Shown in pieces: positions 1 through 8,549 of a DNA stretch of 33,103 nt (positions are counted from its first letter, which is position 1; each line of letters starts with the position of its first letter). The stretch covers positions 1 to 33,103 of the forward strand of contig JASAOO010003260.1 in NCBI GenBank assembly GCA_030849075.1. Reading direction: 5' to 3'. A program made the translations under genes and the position numbers. The notes beneath the pieces are model-generated. The model saw only the letters and a list, made by a program, of their open reading frames with translations. It was not told where the DNA came from and made no database searches. The stretch comes from Zelonia costaricensis (Eukaryota > Euglenozoa > Kinetoplastea > Trypanosomatida > Trypanosomatidae).

Positions 1-860
1 GGGGGACAAGTGCGACAACGAAGAGAGAAGGAAAAAGGGCGAAGGGAAAGCGAAGCAAGACAGGAGTGTGAGTGGAGAAGGAGAACACAAAACCAAACGG
101 GAAATTCGTTTTCAGAGTTGATGGCGCACCGACTACAACGGCTGCCACACAACGCAGGGGGGAGGAGGGAGGGGGAGGAAGAGGAAAGCAAACGTAACGG
201 CGACGACGATGACGACGACAACAACAACAAGAGCCGGGACAGACGCGCTGCGGCAGTGTGTGTACACGCCGTCGGGGGTGGACTACGTGCGAGAAAGGGG
301 GTGAAGAGGGGAGGGAGACGGATTGACGGAGACGTGTGAGTGGCGGCAAAGCGAACGGTCTGTCTTTGTGCGTGTCTGTGTGTGTAGTGTGTGTGTGTGT
401 GCTGCCGTGCGAAGATTGGGGTACGGGATGGGGTAGGCGTACGAGTAGCGGTGATGGCGGTGGTGCAAGATCGAGCAAGACGGCGCGGGACACAAAAGAA
501 GGTGTGGCACTCCCTATACGTGTATGAGAGGGGGAGGAAGAAGAACGTGGAGAGGAAAAGAAGCCAGTTTTGCGGGAAGCAAGGAGTGGGTGTGAAGGTG
601 GACACTGCGGGGCCGTAGAGAAGCCAGCTGTGGAAGGGCGGCCGTGAGGGCGGCAATTCGCAGACGGGCGAGTAATGGGTGTGTGGGTGGGTGTGGTGGT
701 GGAGGGAGTGAATGGGGGAGGGGAAGAAGGGCGCACAAGAATTAAAGGAGAAAGTGGATGCAAGGCGGCGAGGATAGCGCCGTGATGGAGGTCGATGGAC
801 GCACGCGGCGATGGCGGAGCGGAACAAGGCAGTTGAACCAGCCGCAGGGGCCTTCAGCAA

Positions 861-904
<44 letters not shown>

Positions 905-1483
905 AGAGGTGTGCGACGCCTGCGTACGCTCCATCCTCGCGGCAACAGCGTCATCTCGAGCTTCATGCAGTGCCACCGTTGCCACCGGAGGCGATAGACT
1001 CGCATCGAGGCGGTCCAACGACGCCTTGGCACCCCTACATCGTCAGAACCGCACGGAGTGGGAGAAGAGGAGAGGCGGAGGGGGCGGCCTGCGCTTTGGC
1101 TGAGTTTTACGCGACGCCCGGCGAGGTTGTTCGCCCTGCGGCGCAGGAGAGAAGGCCGCCTTCAGCGGCGCTGTACATGAAAGTGAGCGGGTACCCCGTC
1201 AGCCCGGGGAGGGGGGGGGGGCTGGGAGGAGCGGAGAGCGGAAGGGAGGAGGAGGAGGAGGGGTGGAGAGCCTTGTGGTACGACTCAGCAGCACACCTTC
1301 CCGTGCACGAGAGCTCCTGGCACGCCCCTCCCCTCCCCCCTCCTGTGCTGATCTCTGTTGAAGGCGACAAGCATCAGGGGCGCGCACACGAGGCCCCGCA
1401 GGGCTGGTCGGTGACAGGGGCGTCCCCGCGTCGTGGGAGGTCCGCTGCGAGGTCGACACTGGAGGTCACGTGGGCGGGCGCAC
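1..1483. other. Non-coding spacer downstream of the MORN gene
   Basis: No credible gene is visible. The plus strand is strongly purine-rich (GGGGAGG-type tracts, with a long G-run near 1205-1219), which reads as pyrimidine-rich sequence in minus-strand RNA. A triplet-like GAC/AAC stretch lies near 201-231, GT-rich sequence near 370-402, and a (CA)n microsatellite at 862-902. Open frames here encode low-complexity Arg/Gly/Ser or His-Thr strings and overlap one another. The interval probably holds the 3' UTR of the MORN transcript and processing signals for the next gene to the left, outside the window. Confidence 0.6.
862..902. repeat. (CA)n microsatellite
   Basis: About 20 uninterrupted CA units. 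Similar CA/GT tracts occur in most spacers of this window, which is common in trypanosomatid intergenic DNA. This one is the longest pure tract here and is likely to vary in length between isolates. Confidence 0.95.
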
Positions 1484-2146
1484 TCAGGACGCTGTCGTGG
1501 CTGCGGCGCCGCTCGGTGACGACGCCACGGTGTCCGCCACGTCAACCCGCTCAAGGGTGGGGTACAAGCGGATGAGGCCCGGGCCCGTCCCGTTGTAGTA
1601 CCGCCCCTTCCACACGTGCCCCTGCGCATCCGTGTAGACGCCCTCGCCGTGCATGCGGTTGGCGCGCCACTGCCCATTGTAGACGGCCCCGCTGCGCCAC
1701 TGGTACGTCCCCTGCCCAGAGAAGCAGCCGTGATAGAAGTCGCCCTCGTACGCGTTGCCGCTCTGGGAGAAGACAAGCTGCCCGCAGCCGTGCATCTCGT
1801 CCTCGACCCAGTCCCCGGCGTACGTGAAGGACGGGCACGTGTACACGCCGCGCCCATGCCGCAAGACCAGCGCGTCGCTCGGTGGGACGCCGCCCGCGGC
1901 CGTGCCGGCACTACCAGTGCCACTGGCCGCGTTCGGCGAGCCGGCCTTTTCGCTTTTACCTGGTGACGCCCCCGGGGTGGGGCGGCCCGGGGGGACGGGC
2001 GCGCCGGCCGCGTCGGTGCCGCCGGCGTGGGCGTAGCGGCGCACCCCGCCCTTGTACCGCGCCCCCTCCACCTCGTGCACGTAGCTGCCCTCCTCGTCCA
2101 CGAAGAGCGGCTCGTCCACCTTCACCTCCTTCTTCTTGGCCGGCAT
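1484..2146 (-). CDS. Small MORN-repeat protein
   Basis: A 220-residue protein starting MPAKKKEVKVDEP. It carries MORN repeats, short beta-hairpin units of the pattern YxGxWxxxxxHGxGxYxxxxG. Units begin at about Y109 (YAGDW, MHGCG), Y133 (YEGDF, SGQGTY), Y156 (YNGQW, MHGEGVY) and W179 (WKGRY). An earlier unit starting at Y31 (YKGG) seems split: its usual second half (HGRGVYT, about 97-103) lies beyond an Ala/Gly/Pro/Ser-rich stretch of roughly 55 residues. The C-terminus (about 200-220) is a low-complexity Ala/Ser/Thr tail. MORN proteins are often membrane-, cytoskeleton- or axoneme-associated; which applies here cannot be read from the sequence. The lysine-rich start has no signal peptide. 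The start is the first Met; an AG lies only 6 nt upstream (2154-2153), but the tract before it is a weak polypyrimidine tract, so the splice site is unsure. Confidence 0.88.
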   Translation of the reverse strand: MPAKKKEVKVDEPLFVDEEGSYVHEVEGARYKGGVRRYAHAGGTDAAGAPVPPGRPTPGASPGKSEKAGSPNAASGTGSAGTAAGGVPPSDALVLRHGRGVYTCPSFTYAGDWVEDEMHGCGQLVFSQSGNAYEGDFYHGCFSGQGTYQWRSGAVYNGQWRANRMHGEGVYTDAQGHVWKGRYYNGTGPGLIRLYPTLERVDVADTVASSPSGAAATTAS

Positions 2147-3055
2147 CGTCGCCTATTTGGTTGGTTTCGTGCGTTTTGGGCCTCTCGCTGATGATCGACG
2201 GCGACACGGACGTGGCAGTTGCCCCTGCAGCTCCACCACTTCAATGCCTGCGGTGACGCACGATGATGGGTGCCTGTGTGTGTAGGTGTGGCTGCGTGTG
2301 AGTGGGTGCCAAAGCGAACAGCAGGGGACGCGCTTGGTTGATGGGCCGTGCGAGGCAAAGCAGTCCGCAACACAGCGTTCTCGTGTTGCACGGCTCACCC
2401 GAGGCTTCAGTGCCACTAAGCAGCGCGCGGAGCGGCAACTTCGATCGGTGGGCGAGCGAGGTTGGACGGGAGAACGCGGTTAAGGAAGGGATAAGTTGTG
2501 GCACGAGAGAGGAAAAGGGGTCAGAGGGAGCCGCGCAGCGCGGCGAAGGCGTGCAGTCCGTGGAGCTTCATGGGCGCTCATGCAGGCGTCACAAGGGATG
2601 GGGCACGTGCCAGCGTAGTCAACCGTGTCGGCGCCAGCAGCGCACGTCCTGCACACCCACCTGCACACGCGGGCACACGCGAGATAAGCGTTCACTCACG
2701 AGGCTGCCGTGGTCGATGCGTGCGCACCCTCGCTTGCCATGGCTGTTCCCCTGAACACGGTCGGACGAAGCCAGAGCGGAAGACCCTACGAGTGTCACCC
2801 GCCAACGCCCTCCTCGTCCTTCGCTTTCTTTCTTCACTTCCTTCTTGATCTTTTTCGCACATCACGGCGGCGCCATCACGCGTGCGCTTGCCTCGCCGGA
2901 TGGGGCCAGCCCACTGCCAGTCAGCACTCGCACAGCGAGGACTGCGGCCGACGTGGGAGGTCGTGTCAGCAGCGCAAGACCCGCACGCAGGCACGCAAAC
3001 ACACACACAGACACACACCTCGCTTACGTTCTTCTTCACCACCCCGTTACGGTCG
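2147..3055. other. Spacer between the PDZ and MORN genes
   Basis: The shortest spacer in the window (about 0.9 kb). It contains no supported gene. CA-rich sequence lies near 2997-3020. It should contain the 3' UTR of the PDZ gene on the right and the splice acceptor of the MORN gene on the left. No strong C/T tract with a clean AG was found next to the MORN start, unlike most genes here. Confidence 0.55.
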
Positions 3056-5098
3056 TCAGAGACGGAGGGTGACGGTGATGATCTGGTGCGCCGTGTGCCG
3101 GTACAGCTCAACCGCAACGGCTGACTGCGAGAGCGGCACCGCAGCGAGCACGTCGCGCAGCTCCTCGCAGCTTCGCACGGCGCGGCGGTCGACAGAGAGG
3201 AGCACGTCGCCGCGGTAGATGCCGGCGTGCTCGGCCAGCTGGCGTGCCGCCACCGACTGCACCCGCACCGCGCCCTGGCGCCCGAGGGCACCCGGCAGCA
3301 TGCCAGCGGGGATGTTCACCGCATCCACGCCGAGCACCACCGCCCGCCCACCGCGGGGACGGCTCGGCGAGTTTAGCGGGCTGCCGCTGAGCTTCGTAGG
3401 GCTGCCGCGCATCGCGGCGAGTGGCGGTGGGAAGCTGCCCTGCGACGTGCGGCGCGGCGGCGCGGTGGTGCCCGTTGCTGCCGCGGCTGTGGTCGCACGT
3501 CCGCGCGTGTCACTGCCGGTCCTCTCACGCGGCGTCAGTGTCGACCGGGCAGCGGCGGCGCTCGCGTCGTCGTTGGGGAGGCGAGTGGGCTGCCGCAGCG
3601 CCGGCGGTGGGGAGGGCGACGTTGTGACACTCTGTGGCAGAGACGCCGCGACCGCTGAGGACGCCCCGTCCCTGGCCGCGCCGCGCGTCGTGATGGCGCG
3701 CACCGGCCGCGCAGGGAGCACGGCGGCGGCCGTGGTGGCGGCAGCGTCGGTGCGCGTGAAGTCCACCGTGTGGGCCGTGACAGAAGAGGAGAGCGCGGCG
3801 TGGAAGGGCGGCACGGCCGTTGGCGACGGCGAGCGCAGTGGCGAGGAGACGCGCGGGGCGGCGGTGCTGAGGAACGCCGGTCCGGAGGCGAGCGGGGCCG
3901 CCAGCGGTGATGTGGTGCCGGGGTCGCGGTGCAGCCGGGCCGGGGACCGCAGCGAGAGCCGCGGCGAGCCGGCACGCATTGGGCCGGTGGCGGGCGCGGT
4001 GGGGGGGAGCAGCGACACCACGGTGGCGTGCGAGGCGGAGGCCCACTGCCCGCTGCTCTCCATCGCGTCCGTGACACTCGCGTTGGCGAACAGCGTCGAC
4101 CTCGCAGTCGGCGGCGGGGCCGGCAGCAACCCGACCAGCGCTGTGGCGAGCCGCGTGCGCACCACACTCACCTCGCGCTCATCCAGCGCCCGCTCCAGCA
4201 CCGTGCACAGCGACTCGGACGCCGTCTCTGCTGCGCCCGCCGTGTGGCTTGGCGCGGCCGGCGCGGGCGGCTCGAGCGCGTCGCAGAGCGACTCCAGTCG
4301 GCACCGCGTGCGCTGCTGCTGCTGCAGCACCACGTTGAGCTCGCGCTGCACGCCGTTCACCTGGTGCTCGATGTCCGCGATGGCACCCAAGATGCGCTCG
4401 CGCTGCCGCCGGCCCTCATCCTGTGCCGGCGCGCCGTCCGCGTCGCGGTGGTGCGTGTGGGCAAGGCTGGAGCCGAAGGCGGCGTCCGCGGCCGGTGCGG
4501 TGGCCGCCGTGCCGTCGCGCGGTGGGGCGAGAGGGGGCCGCGGTGGGGACGGCGGCAGCGGCGGCAGCCCAACGCGCGACCGCGCAGCCGCCACCACCGC
4601 GGCCGCGTCGCCCAGGCCCGGGGAGCGCGGCGACACGGGAGGGGCCGCTGCGTCGCTCGCGCCGCGTAGCTGCCGCTGCACCTCGGCAGCGATCATGGTG
4701 GGCAGGCAGCGACTCAGCGCGTCCTCCACGTGGGCCTTGATGAAGGTCTGCGCCCACTCCGCGTCGGGCGTGTGCGGCGCTGCGAGCCCGGCGCCGGCTA
4801 CAGGGGAGGCGGAGGGGGACGAGGAGGACAAGCGCAGCGGCGAGCTCGCGACGGCGGCTCCCGCTGCCTGGCCGTTGTTGGCTGGTGCATCGCTGACGCC
4901 ACCCGTTCCGTTCGCGTCTCTCGCGGTGGTGGATGGGGCTGGGGACTTGGCCGCGAGGGCTTCGGTGAGGAGACGGGGCAGCACCTTCTCCTGAAATTTC
5001 TTCACCTCCTCCTCGATCATGTACTGCACCTCCAGCGTCGACGCGTAGCCGCGCAGGGCGCCGAAGAGGTCATTCTCCGTGAGAGGGGCGCTCATCAT
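3056..5098 (-). CDS. PDZ-domain protein with duplicated N-terminal helix and coiled coil
   Basis: A 680-residue protein starting MMSAPLTENDLFG. The open frame runs further upstream, but that extension encodes His-Thr repeats from a GT microsatellite, so the first Met of this pair was chosen. Residues 25-48 and 117-140 look like copies of one amphipathic helix, each with Q-x2-I-x3-V-x7-LP. Residues about 229-276 form a short Gln/Glu/Arg coiled coil. Long Ala/Pro/Ser-rich, probably disordered segments separate these parts. Residues about 590-680 resemble an HtrA-type PDZ domain (GAVRVQSV, then AGIYRGDVLLSVDRRAV, then EELRDVL). No protease domain is present, so a scaffold role is the likely reading. 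PDZ domains bind C-terminal or internal peptides. The ligand and location are unknown. A strong C/T tract lies close to the ATG, but no AG sits between them. Confidence 0.85.
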   Translation of the reverse strand: MMSAPLTENDLFGALRGYASTLEVQYMIEEEVKKFQEKVLPRLLTEALAAKSPAPSTTARDANGTGGVSDAPANNGQAAGAAVASSPLRLSSSSPSASPVAGAGLAAPHTPDAEWAQTFIKAHVEDALSRCLPTMIAAEVQRQLRGASDAAAPPVSPRSPGLGDAAAVVAAARSRVGLPPLPPSPPRPPLAPPRDGTAATAPAADAAFGSSLAHTHHRDADGAPAQDEGRRQRERILGAIADIEHQVNGVQRELNVVLQQQQRTRCRLESLCDALEPPAPAAPSHTAGAAETASESLCTVLERALDEREVSVVRTRLATALVGLLPAPPPTARSTLFANASVTDAMESSGQWASASHATVVSLLPPTAPATGPMRAGSPRLSLRSPARLHRDPGTTSPLAAPLASGPAFLSTAAPRVSSPLRSPSPTAVPPFHAALSSSVTAHTVDFTRTDAAATTAAAVLPARPVRAITTRGAARDGASSAVAASLPQSVTTSPSPPPALRQPTRLPNDDASAAAARSTLTPRERTGSDTRGRATTAAAATGTTAPPRRTSQGSFPPPLAAMRGSPTKLSGSPLNSPSRPRGGRAVVLGVDAVNIPAGMLPGALGRQGAVRVQSVAARQLAEHAGIYRGDVLLSVDRRAVRSCEELRDVLAAVPLSQSAVAVELYRHTAHQIITVTLRL

Positions 5099-6518
5099 GT
5101 CGCGATGACGGGGAAGGGAGGGGGGGGTGAGAGCCAGCTGATCGGCGGCGGGCACGCGCAGCGCTTGTGTATGAGTTTTTATGTGTGTGTGCGTGTGTGT
5201 GTGTGTGTGTGAACGTCGTCCAGTGCACTGCGATGGGGAGCGACTAGGCGGCGGCCTCAACGGCCTCCTCTCTGTGCCGGCTGCCTCCTCACGATGGGGG
5301 GGGGGGAGTGAGGGGCACTGCGGCGGCCCTGTGAAGCCGGCGGAGCGGGAGCCGAGTGCGCCTGGGGAGTCGCCGCAGGATCTATGCGTAGAGGTGTGTG
5401 AGAGCGGCGGTCGTGGGCGAGGGTTTCGGCGTGGTGCGCGCATCAGGTCAAGGCACGGGTGTAGACGTGGGACGCGCACGTGTGCGGCACCGTGAGGGGA
5501 CATCGAGGGGGGGGAAGTGGGGAAAGGCAAGGCCGCCGCGCGTGCCGGAGGCGGGACGCTCAGTTGGCGTGGAAAGGCGGGCTTCGTACGACCAGCTCAG
5601 TCGTCTCCTCTGCCCTTGCGCTCACGATGCCGTGGCGGCGGCGCTGCGCGTGAGCGGGGGAGGGGCGCTGTAGGGCGGCCGGTCATGAGGCGGGAGGGAA
5701 AGGGGCGAGGGAGGGACGGAGGCGGGGTTATGCCGTTGCCGCCGCGGAGTGCACTCGCCGCTCGACGTGCATCTGAACTTCCTTCTTTTTATTTCGCAGA
5801 TTCACTGTTCCAACGGAGCGGGTAAGAAAGGCACCGCAGTCCGACTCTGACCGCGCGGCAGGCACCTGCACGACCGCATGGGCTGCACAGCAGCGTCTGC
5901 GCCCCACCGGGGGCACTCCCTCCCTCGTTGTCACTTGCGTGGCACGTCGCTTCTCTGGCTGGCTGTGAACCTCCCCTCCCCCGGAGAGGGGGGGGGGACG
6001 GCGGCGCGCCCTTGGGAGGAGCCACGCAGCGCACGTGGGGGGAGGGGGCCGCATCCGCGCAGGCCACCGGAGCACACGCACGCGCACACACGCAGGAGCG
6101 GGACGCAGAGGGTGGGCCAGCAATGGAGCGGAGACCCAAGACGGGACAAGAATGGAGCAGGTGAGGCAAGAAGGGTCCGGACTCCCCGGGGGAGCCAGGC
6201 TGTACATAGCAAGAAGGTGGAGAACGCATACGGACACGAACACGCGCACACACACACACACGTGCGAGTCCACATCAGCGATCGCGGAGAGGAAGACAAA
6301 CACAGCGGCTTATCAGCATGGAGGAAGGAAGGAGGGCGTGTAACGCAGTGCCCCAAAAAAGAGTTTAAGAGCGGGAAACGGATGCGGCCTGTGGGTGGCG
6401 AGTAGAAGCGGGCCGCCGCCGTCCGCCGACCGCGACTTTCTTCCCTGTCAGCACACAATAGAAGAGGTCAGTAGGCTTGATGGCGGGCCTGCACATACAC
6501 GTGAGGTGCGATCGATTC
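5099..6518. other. Spacer between the LRR and PDZ genes
   Basis: No supported gene in about 1.4 kb. It contains a GT microsatellite (5182-5211), G-runs near 5297-5306 and 5986-5997, and a CA tract near 6246-6261. Purines dominate the plus strand. It is likely to contain the 3' UTR of the LRR transcript and the processing region of the PDZ gene. Confidence 0.55.
5182..5211. repeat. (GT)n microsatellite upstream of the PDZ gene
   Basis: A GT tract with one GC interruption, about 85-115 nt upstream of the chosen PDZ start. Read in frame with the PDZ gene it would give a His-Thr string, so the upstream open frame is not believed. Confidence 0.9.
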
Positions 6519-7232
6519 TCATTTGCGCATGTTGCGGCGCTCCTGGTCGTACGTCTCGAGGCGGTCACGCATATGGTTGGCGCACGTCTCGGAGCACACG
6601 AAGTGCACAAAGGGCACCTCCTTCAGATCGGCGATGGCGTTGAAGGTGACAAGCACCTGGTAGTAACGGGACCGGATGCAGCACGCACTGCAGTCCACGC
6701 TGCGCTGCGGTGGAATGAAGGTGGCAGGGGCGGCGCCGGCGATCGCCTCGCGGGTGTAGAGCGGGTTGTTCTCGAGTGCCACGACGCGCAGGCGGGGCAA
6801 GAAGAGGAGGCAGCCCGGCAGCACGCGAAGCTGGTTGTTGCCCACGTGCAGCTCCTCGAGCGCCTTCAGCTGCCACATCTCCAGCGGCAGCCAGTCGAGC
6901 ACGTTGTTGTTCAGCGTCAACCGCTCCAGCTTTGAGAGGCGGCTGATGGACGGGTCAACGCTGCGGAGGGCGCAGTAGCTCGCGTTCAGCCAGCGGAGGT
7001 GCGTCAAGGCCGTGATGCGGGGCGATACGCTCGTGAAGCGGTAGTTGTTGTCCACGTGCAGAATCTCCAGCTGGTCGCGCAGCGCGGCAATGCCGGGCGG
7101 GACATCAGCGCACTGGAAGTGGTGGCTGAAGAAGAGCGTGTTGGTGCCTTCCTCCAACACCTGCTGCACCTCCACCTCCGCCGAGTCCGCCTCCACAAGT
7201 GGCGAGCACGGCGGGTAGGCTGGACAGAGCAT
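6519..7232 (-). CDS. Leucine-rich-repeat protein with Cys-rich C-terminal module
   Basis: A 237-residue protein starting MLCPAYPPCS. About five leucine-rich repeats occupy residues 31-157, with pattern LxxLxLxxNxLxxLP clear at LERLTLNNNVLDWLP (102-116) and LEELHVGNNQLRVLP (125-139). The last repeat ends in the capping-like LENNPL (153-158). The tail carries C181, C184, C185, C213, C217 and H220, arranged as two Cys clusters around a short hydrophobic segment (YYQVLVTF and PFVHFVCS), which suggests a metal-binding fold; this is inference. LRR solenoids bind proteins, and no enzyme domain is present. There is no signal peptide or membrane segment. The 559-residue open frame that extends upstream is rejected, because a strong polypyrimidine-AG signal lies 8 nt before this Met and the extension is low-complexity Pro/Arg/Ser/His-Thr. 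Confidence 0.88.
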   Translation of the reverse strand: MLCPAYPPCSPLVEADSAEVEVQQVLEEGTNTLFFSHHFQCADVPPGIAALRDQLEILHVDNNYRFTSVSPRITALTHLRWLNASYCALRSVDPSISRLSKLERLTLNNNVLDWLPLEMWQLKALEELHVGNNQLRVLPGCLLFLPRLRVVALENNPLYTREAIAGAAPATFIPPQRSVDCSACCIRSRYYQVLVTFNAIADLKEVPFVHFVCSETCANHMRDRLETYDQERRNMRK

Positions 7233-7240
7233 TGCCGCGG

Positions 7241-7297
7241 CTAAGGGGGTGCGAGAGCGGCGCAAGAACGCGCGAATAAGAAAGAAAGAAAAAGACA
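7241..7297 (-). promoter_or_regulatory. Predicted trans-splice acceptor of the LRR gene
   Basis: On the minus strand a T-rich pyrimidine tract (7262-7297, several TTTC units) is followed by CCCCCTTAG. The AG complements CT at 7241-7242, and no other AG lies between tract and ATG. The implied 5' UTR is only 8 nt plus the spliced leader. This is the clearest acceptor in the window and it fixes the start of the gene. Confidence 0.7.
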
Positions 7298-7384
7298 CGG
7301 GAGGGCCGAGCTGCGTGTGCTTCGACTTGTATAAGTGGTGCTGCTTGCTCGCCTGCGGTGACGTCTGTATCCGTGCCTGTGAGC

Positions 7385-7405
7385 GTGTGTGTGTGTGTGT
7401 GTGTG
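7385..7405. repeat. (GT)n microsatellite
   Basis: About ten GT units in the spacer upstream of the LRR gene. Confidence 0.9.
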
Positions 7406-8549
7406 CAGGGTCCAGGTCGAGGAGATGGGGGTAGTGTGAGGAAGGAGGCGCGAGGGGTGCTAGAGAAACACGGCAAATAGACGAGGCGGGAGAGTTTGTG
7501 GCGGCGGGGTATATACAGGGGCGCCGATTCGACAAGAGAAGAAGACGCAGCAGCGGCTCGAGGGGCGAGACGGCAAAGGCGAAAAAGAGGAGACTCGTAT
7601 GTGCGGACGAGGTGCACGGCCGGTGGATTGGTCCAAGGGGAGCGGGGAGGGGGGGGGGATGGAGAGCGAGTGGTCGCTGCCGGGTGGGTGCGAGCCGCGC
7701 CTCGTCTGCTGTCCGTGCGCGCCGATGCGGTGGCGTGTGGGGCTTGCACGCACGAAATGCTGGAGCGGGAAAGGGAAGGGGGGGGAGCGAAGAACGCACA
7801 CGAGAGGAAGGAGAAGACAGGACGAGCAGAACCGGGAGCGCACCGACACGAGGACAGGCACGGAGCCACCGAGGGGACTGGGAAGGGGGCGGGGGAGGTG
7901 GGGGCCGGGAGAGGCGGGGGAGGCGGGGTTCTGAGTGAGGGTGTCGGGGTAGTGGCGAGTGCAGCGGTCGACGGCCAACAGCGACAGCAGCGGCAGAGCG
8001 GTGACGTTCGAGTGCAGAGAGCGCAAGGGCAGCAGAGAGGCGTAGAGAACGGAGTCGTCGGTGGTGACAGTGAAGTGGAGGAAGCGGAACCATGCTTGGC
8101 GATGGTGGGTGGCACGCGGGCGTGGTCGCTGGTGTCGTGTGTGGCTTCCCTCCCGACCACGACACAACATCACGACGTGTGCGCAGACACGCACGCACAC
8201 CTGTTAGGTGTCACTACACGTCAATGGCGAGGGAGCGCCGATGAGTCAGCTCCGTCGCATTGGCGCATGGGCCTAGCCGCTGGTGATGCGCAGGCTGCCT
8301 GCCTTCCGCCCTGCAGCATTGTGCTTGGTTTACCTCTTTCGAATGTGTTGTTCACCAAGAAAGGAGATGAGTAGCTGCGCGAGTGTGCTCGTCTGTGTCT
8401 CTGTGTTCGTGTGCGGAAACGAAGAGGAGCCCGTTGTGCACTCGCAGCGAGGCCTAGCAGTTGAGCTGTAGGGCTCAGAGGGAGAGGCGCTGGTGCAGCA
8501 GCGCTGCGCGGCCGACCGTCCCCGCGCCTCTGCCCGTTGCATCCCCCCT

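Larger units (their letters stand above)
7233..8549. other. Spacer between the NTPDase and LRR genes
   Basis: No supported gene in about 1.3 kb. It includes the LRR splice signal at its left edge, a GT microsatellite (7385-7405) and G/A-rich plus-strand sequence near 7620-7930. The open frames encode Arg/Gly-rich or Pro/Ser-rich low-complexity strings. Confidence 0.55.

Noticed and set aside
3219..4994. 591-residue open frame on the plus strand
   Set aside because: It is antisense to the PDZ gene, of Ala/Arg/Gly/Ser composition with no domain. In GC-rich genomes the complement of a coding frame is often open. The minus-strand product has recognisable domains.
7233..8198. 322-residue N-terminal extension of the LRR protein
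   Set aside because: Low-complexity Pro/Arg/Ser/His sequence upstream of a very clear polypyrimidine-AG signal.
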